Source of the DNA: Kiritimatiellota bacterium | GTDB taxonomy: Bacteria; Verrucomicrobiota; Lentisphaeria; Victivallales; JAADHT01 | Assembly (NCBI GenBank): GCA_013151705.1 | Contig: JAADHT010000118.1 | Span: 4,347-17,779, forward strand | DNA length: 13,433 nucleotides | Reading direction: 5' to 3' | Shown: piece after piece, positions 13,389 to 13,433 of the stretch | Layout: every line of letters starts with the position of its first letter | How positions within the stretch are numbered: position 1 is the stretch's first letter | Made by a program: the position numbers and the translations under genes | Notes under the pieces: model-generated | Told to the model about the DNA's origin: nothing | What the model saw: only the letters and a program-made list of their open reading frames with translations | Database searches by the model: none

Positions 13389-13433
13389 GGTCAAAAAACT
13401 CATCCGCGGGGGAAAGTGATTGATTTATTCCGA

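Noticed and set aside
13416..13433. GTG after GGGGGAAA as a possible start of a further plus-strand gene
   Set aside because: Only six codons are visible and the gap to the G-rich site is short; it cannot be supported within the window.

Overview
The window looks like chromosomal DNA of a Gram-negative (diderm) bacterium. It carries an LpxL/HtrB-type acyltransferase, two predicted lipoproteins and the start of murA, so an outer membrane and peptidoglycan are expected. A YdjY-domain lipoprotein and the overall gene style point, weakly, to the PVC group (Lentisphaerota, Kiritimatiellota, Verrucomicrobiota). That placement is inference; no rRNA or other phylogenetic marker was available to test it. 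All clear genes lie on the minus strand, so the order of transcription is right to left.

Right end (12656-13433): about 590 bases with no convincing gene, holding candidate promoters and small hairpins. A possible 47-residue membrane peptide on the plus strand follows. 11690-12655: LpxL-like lipid acyltransferase. 10260-11441: multi-helix membrane protein of the CmpX / TM-helix-repeat kind, with its own consensus-like promoter, a long hairpin-rich leader and a textbook Rho-independent terminator. 7593-10142: an unusual 849-residue protein that joins an alpha/beta hydrolase to a domain with an HxxxDG acyltransferase motif. 6451-7410: NAD-dependent sugar epimerase/dehydratase. 4599-6323: proS, class with the editing insertion.

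Left half: a membrane-anchored coiled-coil protein with a very acidic repetitive tail (3000-4331) is followed by a 35-codon membrane protein with an excellent ribosome binding site (2863-2970). After a hairpin comes a tight operon: 58-residue lipoprotein, plsY, gpsA, YdjY-domain lipoprotein, murA (cut by the window edge). These genes overlap or abut. plsY and gpsA share the glycerol-3-phosphate branch: GpsA makes glycerol-3-phosphate and PlsY acylates it. murA starts peptidoglycan precursor synthesis, so the operon joins membrane and wall building.

Most of the window is housekeeping envelope biology. No mobile elements, CRISPR arrays, tRNA or rRNA genes were seen. The parts least explained by known families are the hydrolase-acyltransferase fusion, the coiled-coil/35-residue protein pair, and two long leaders with overlapping or nested hairpins.
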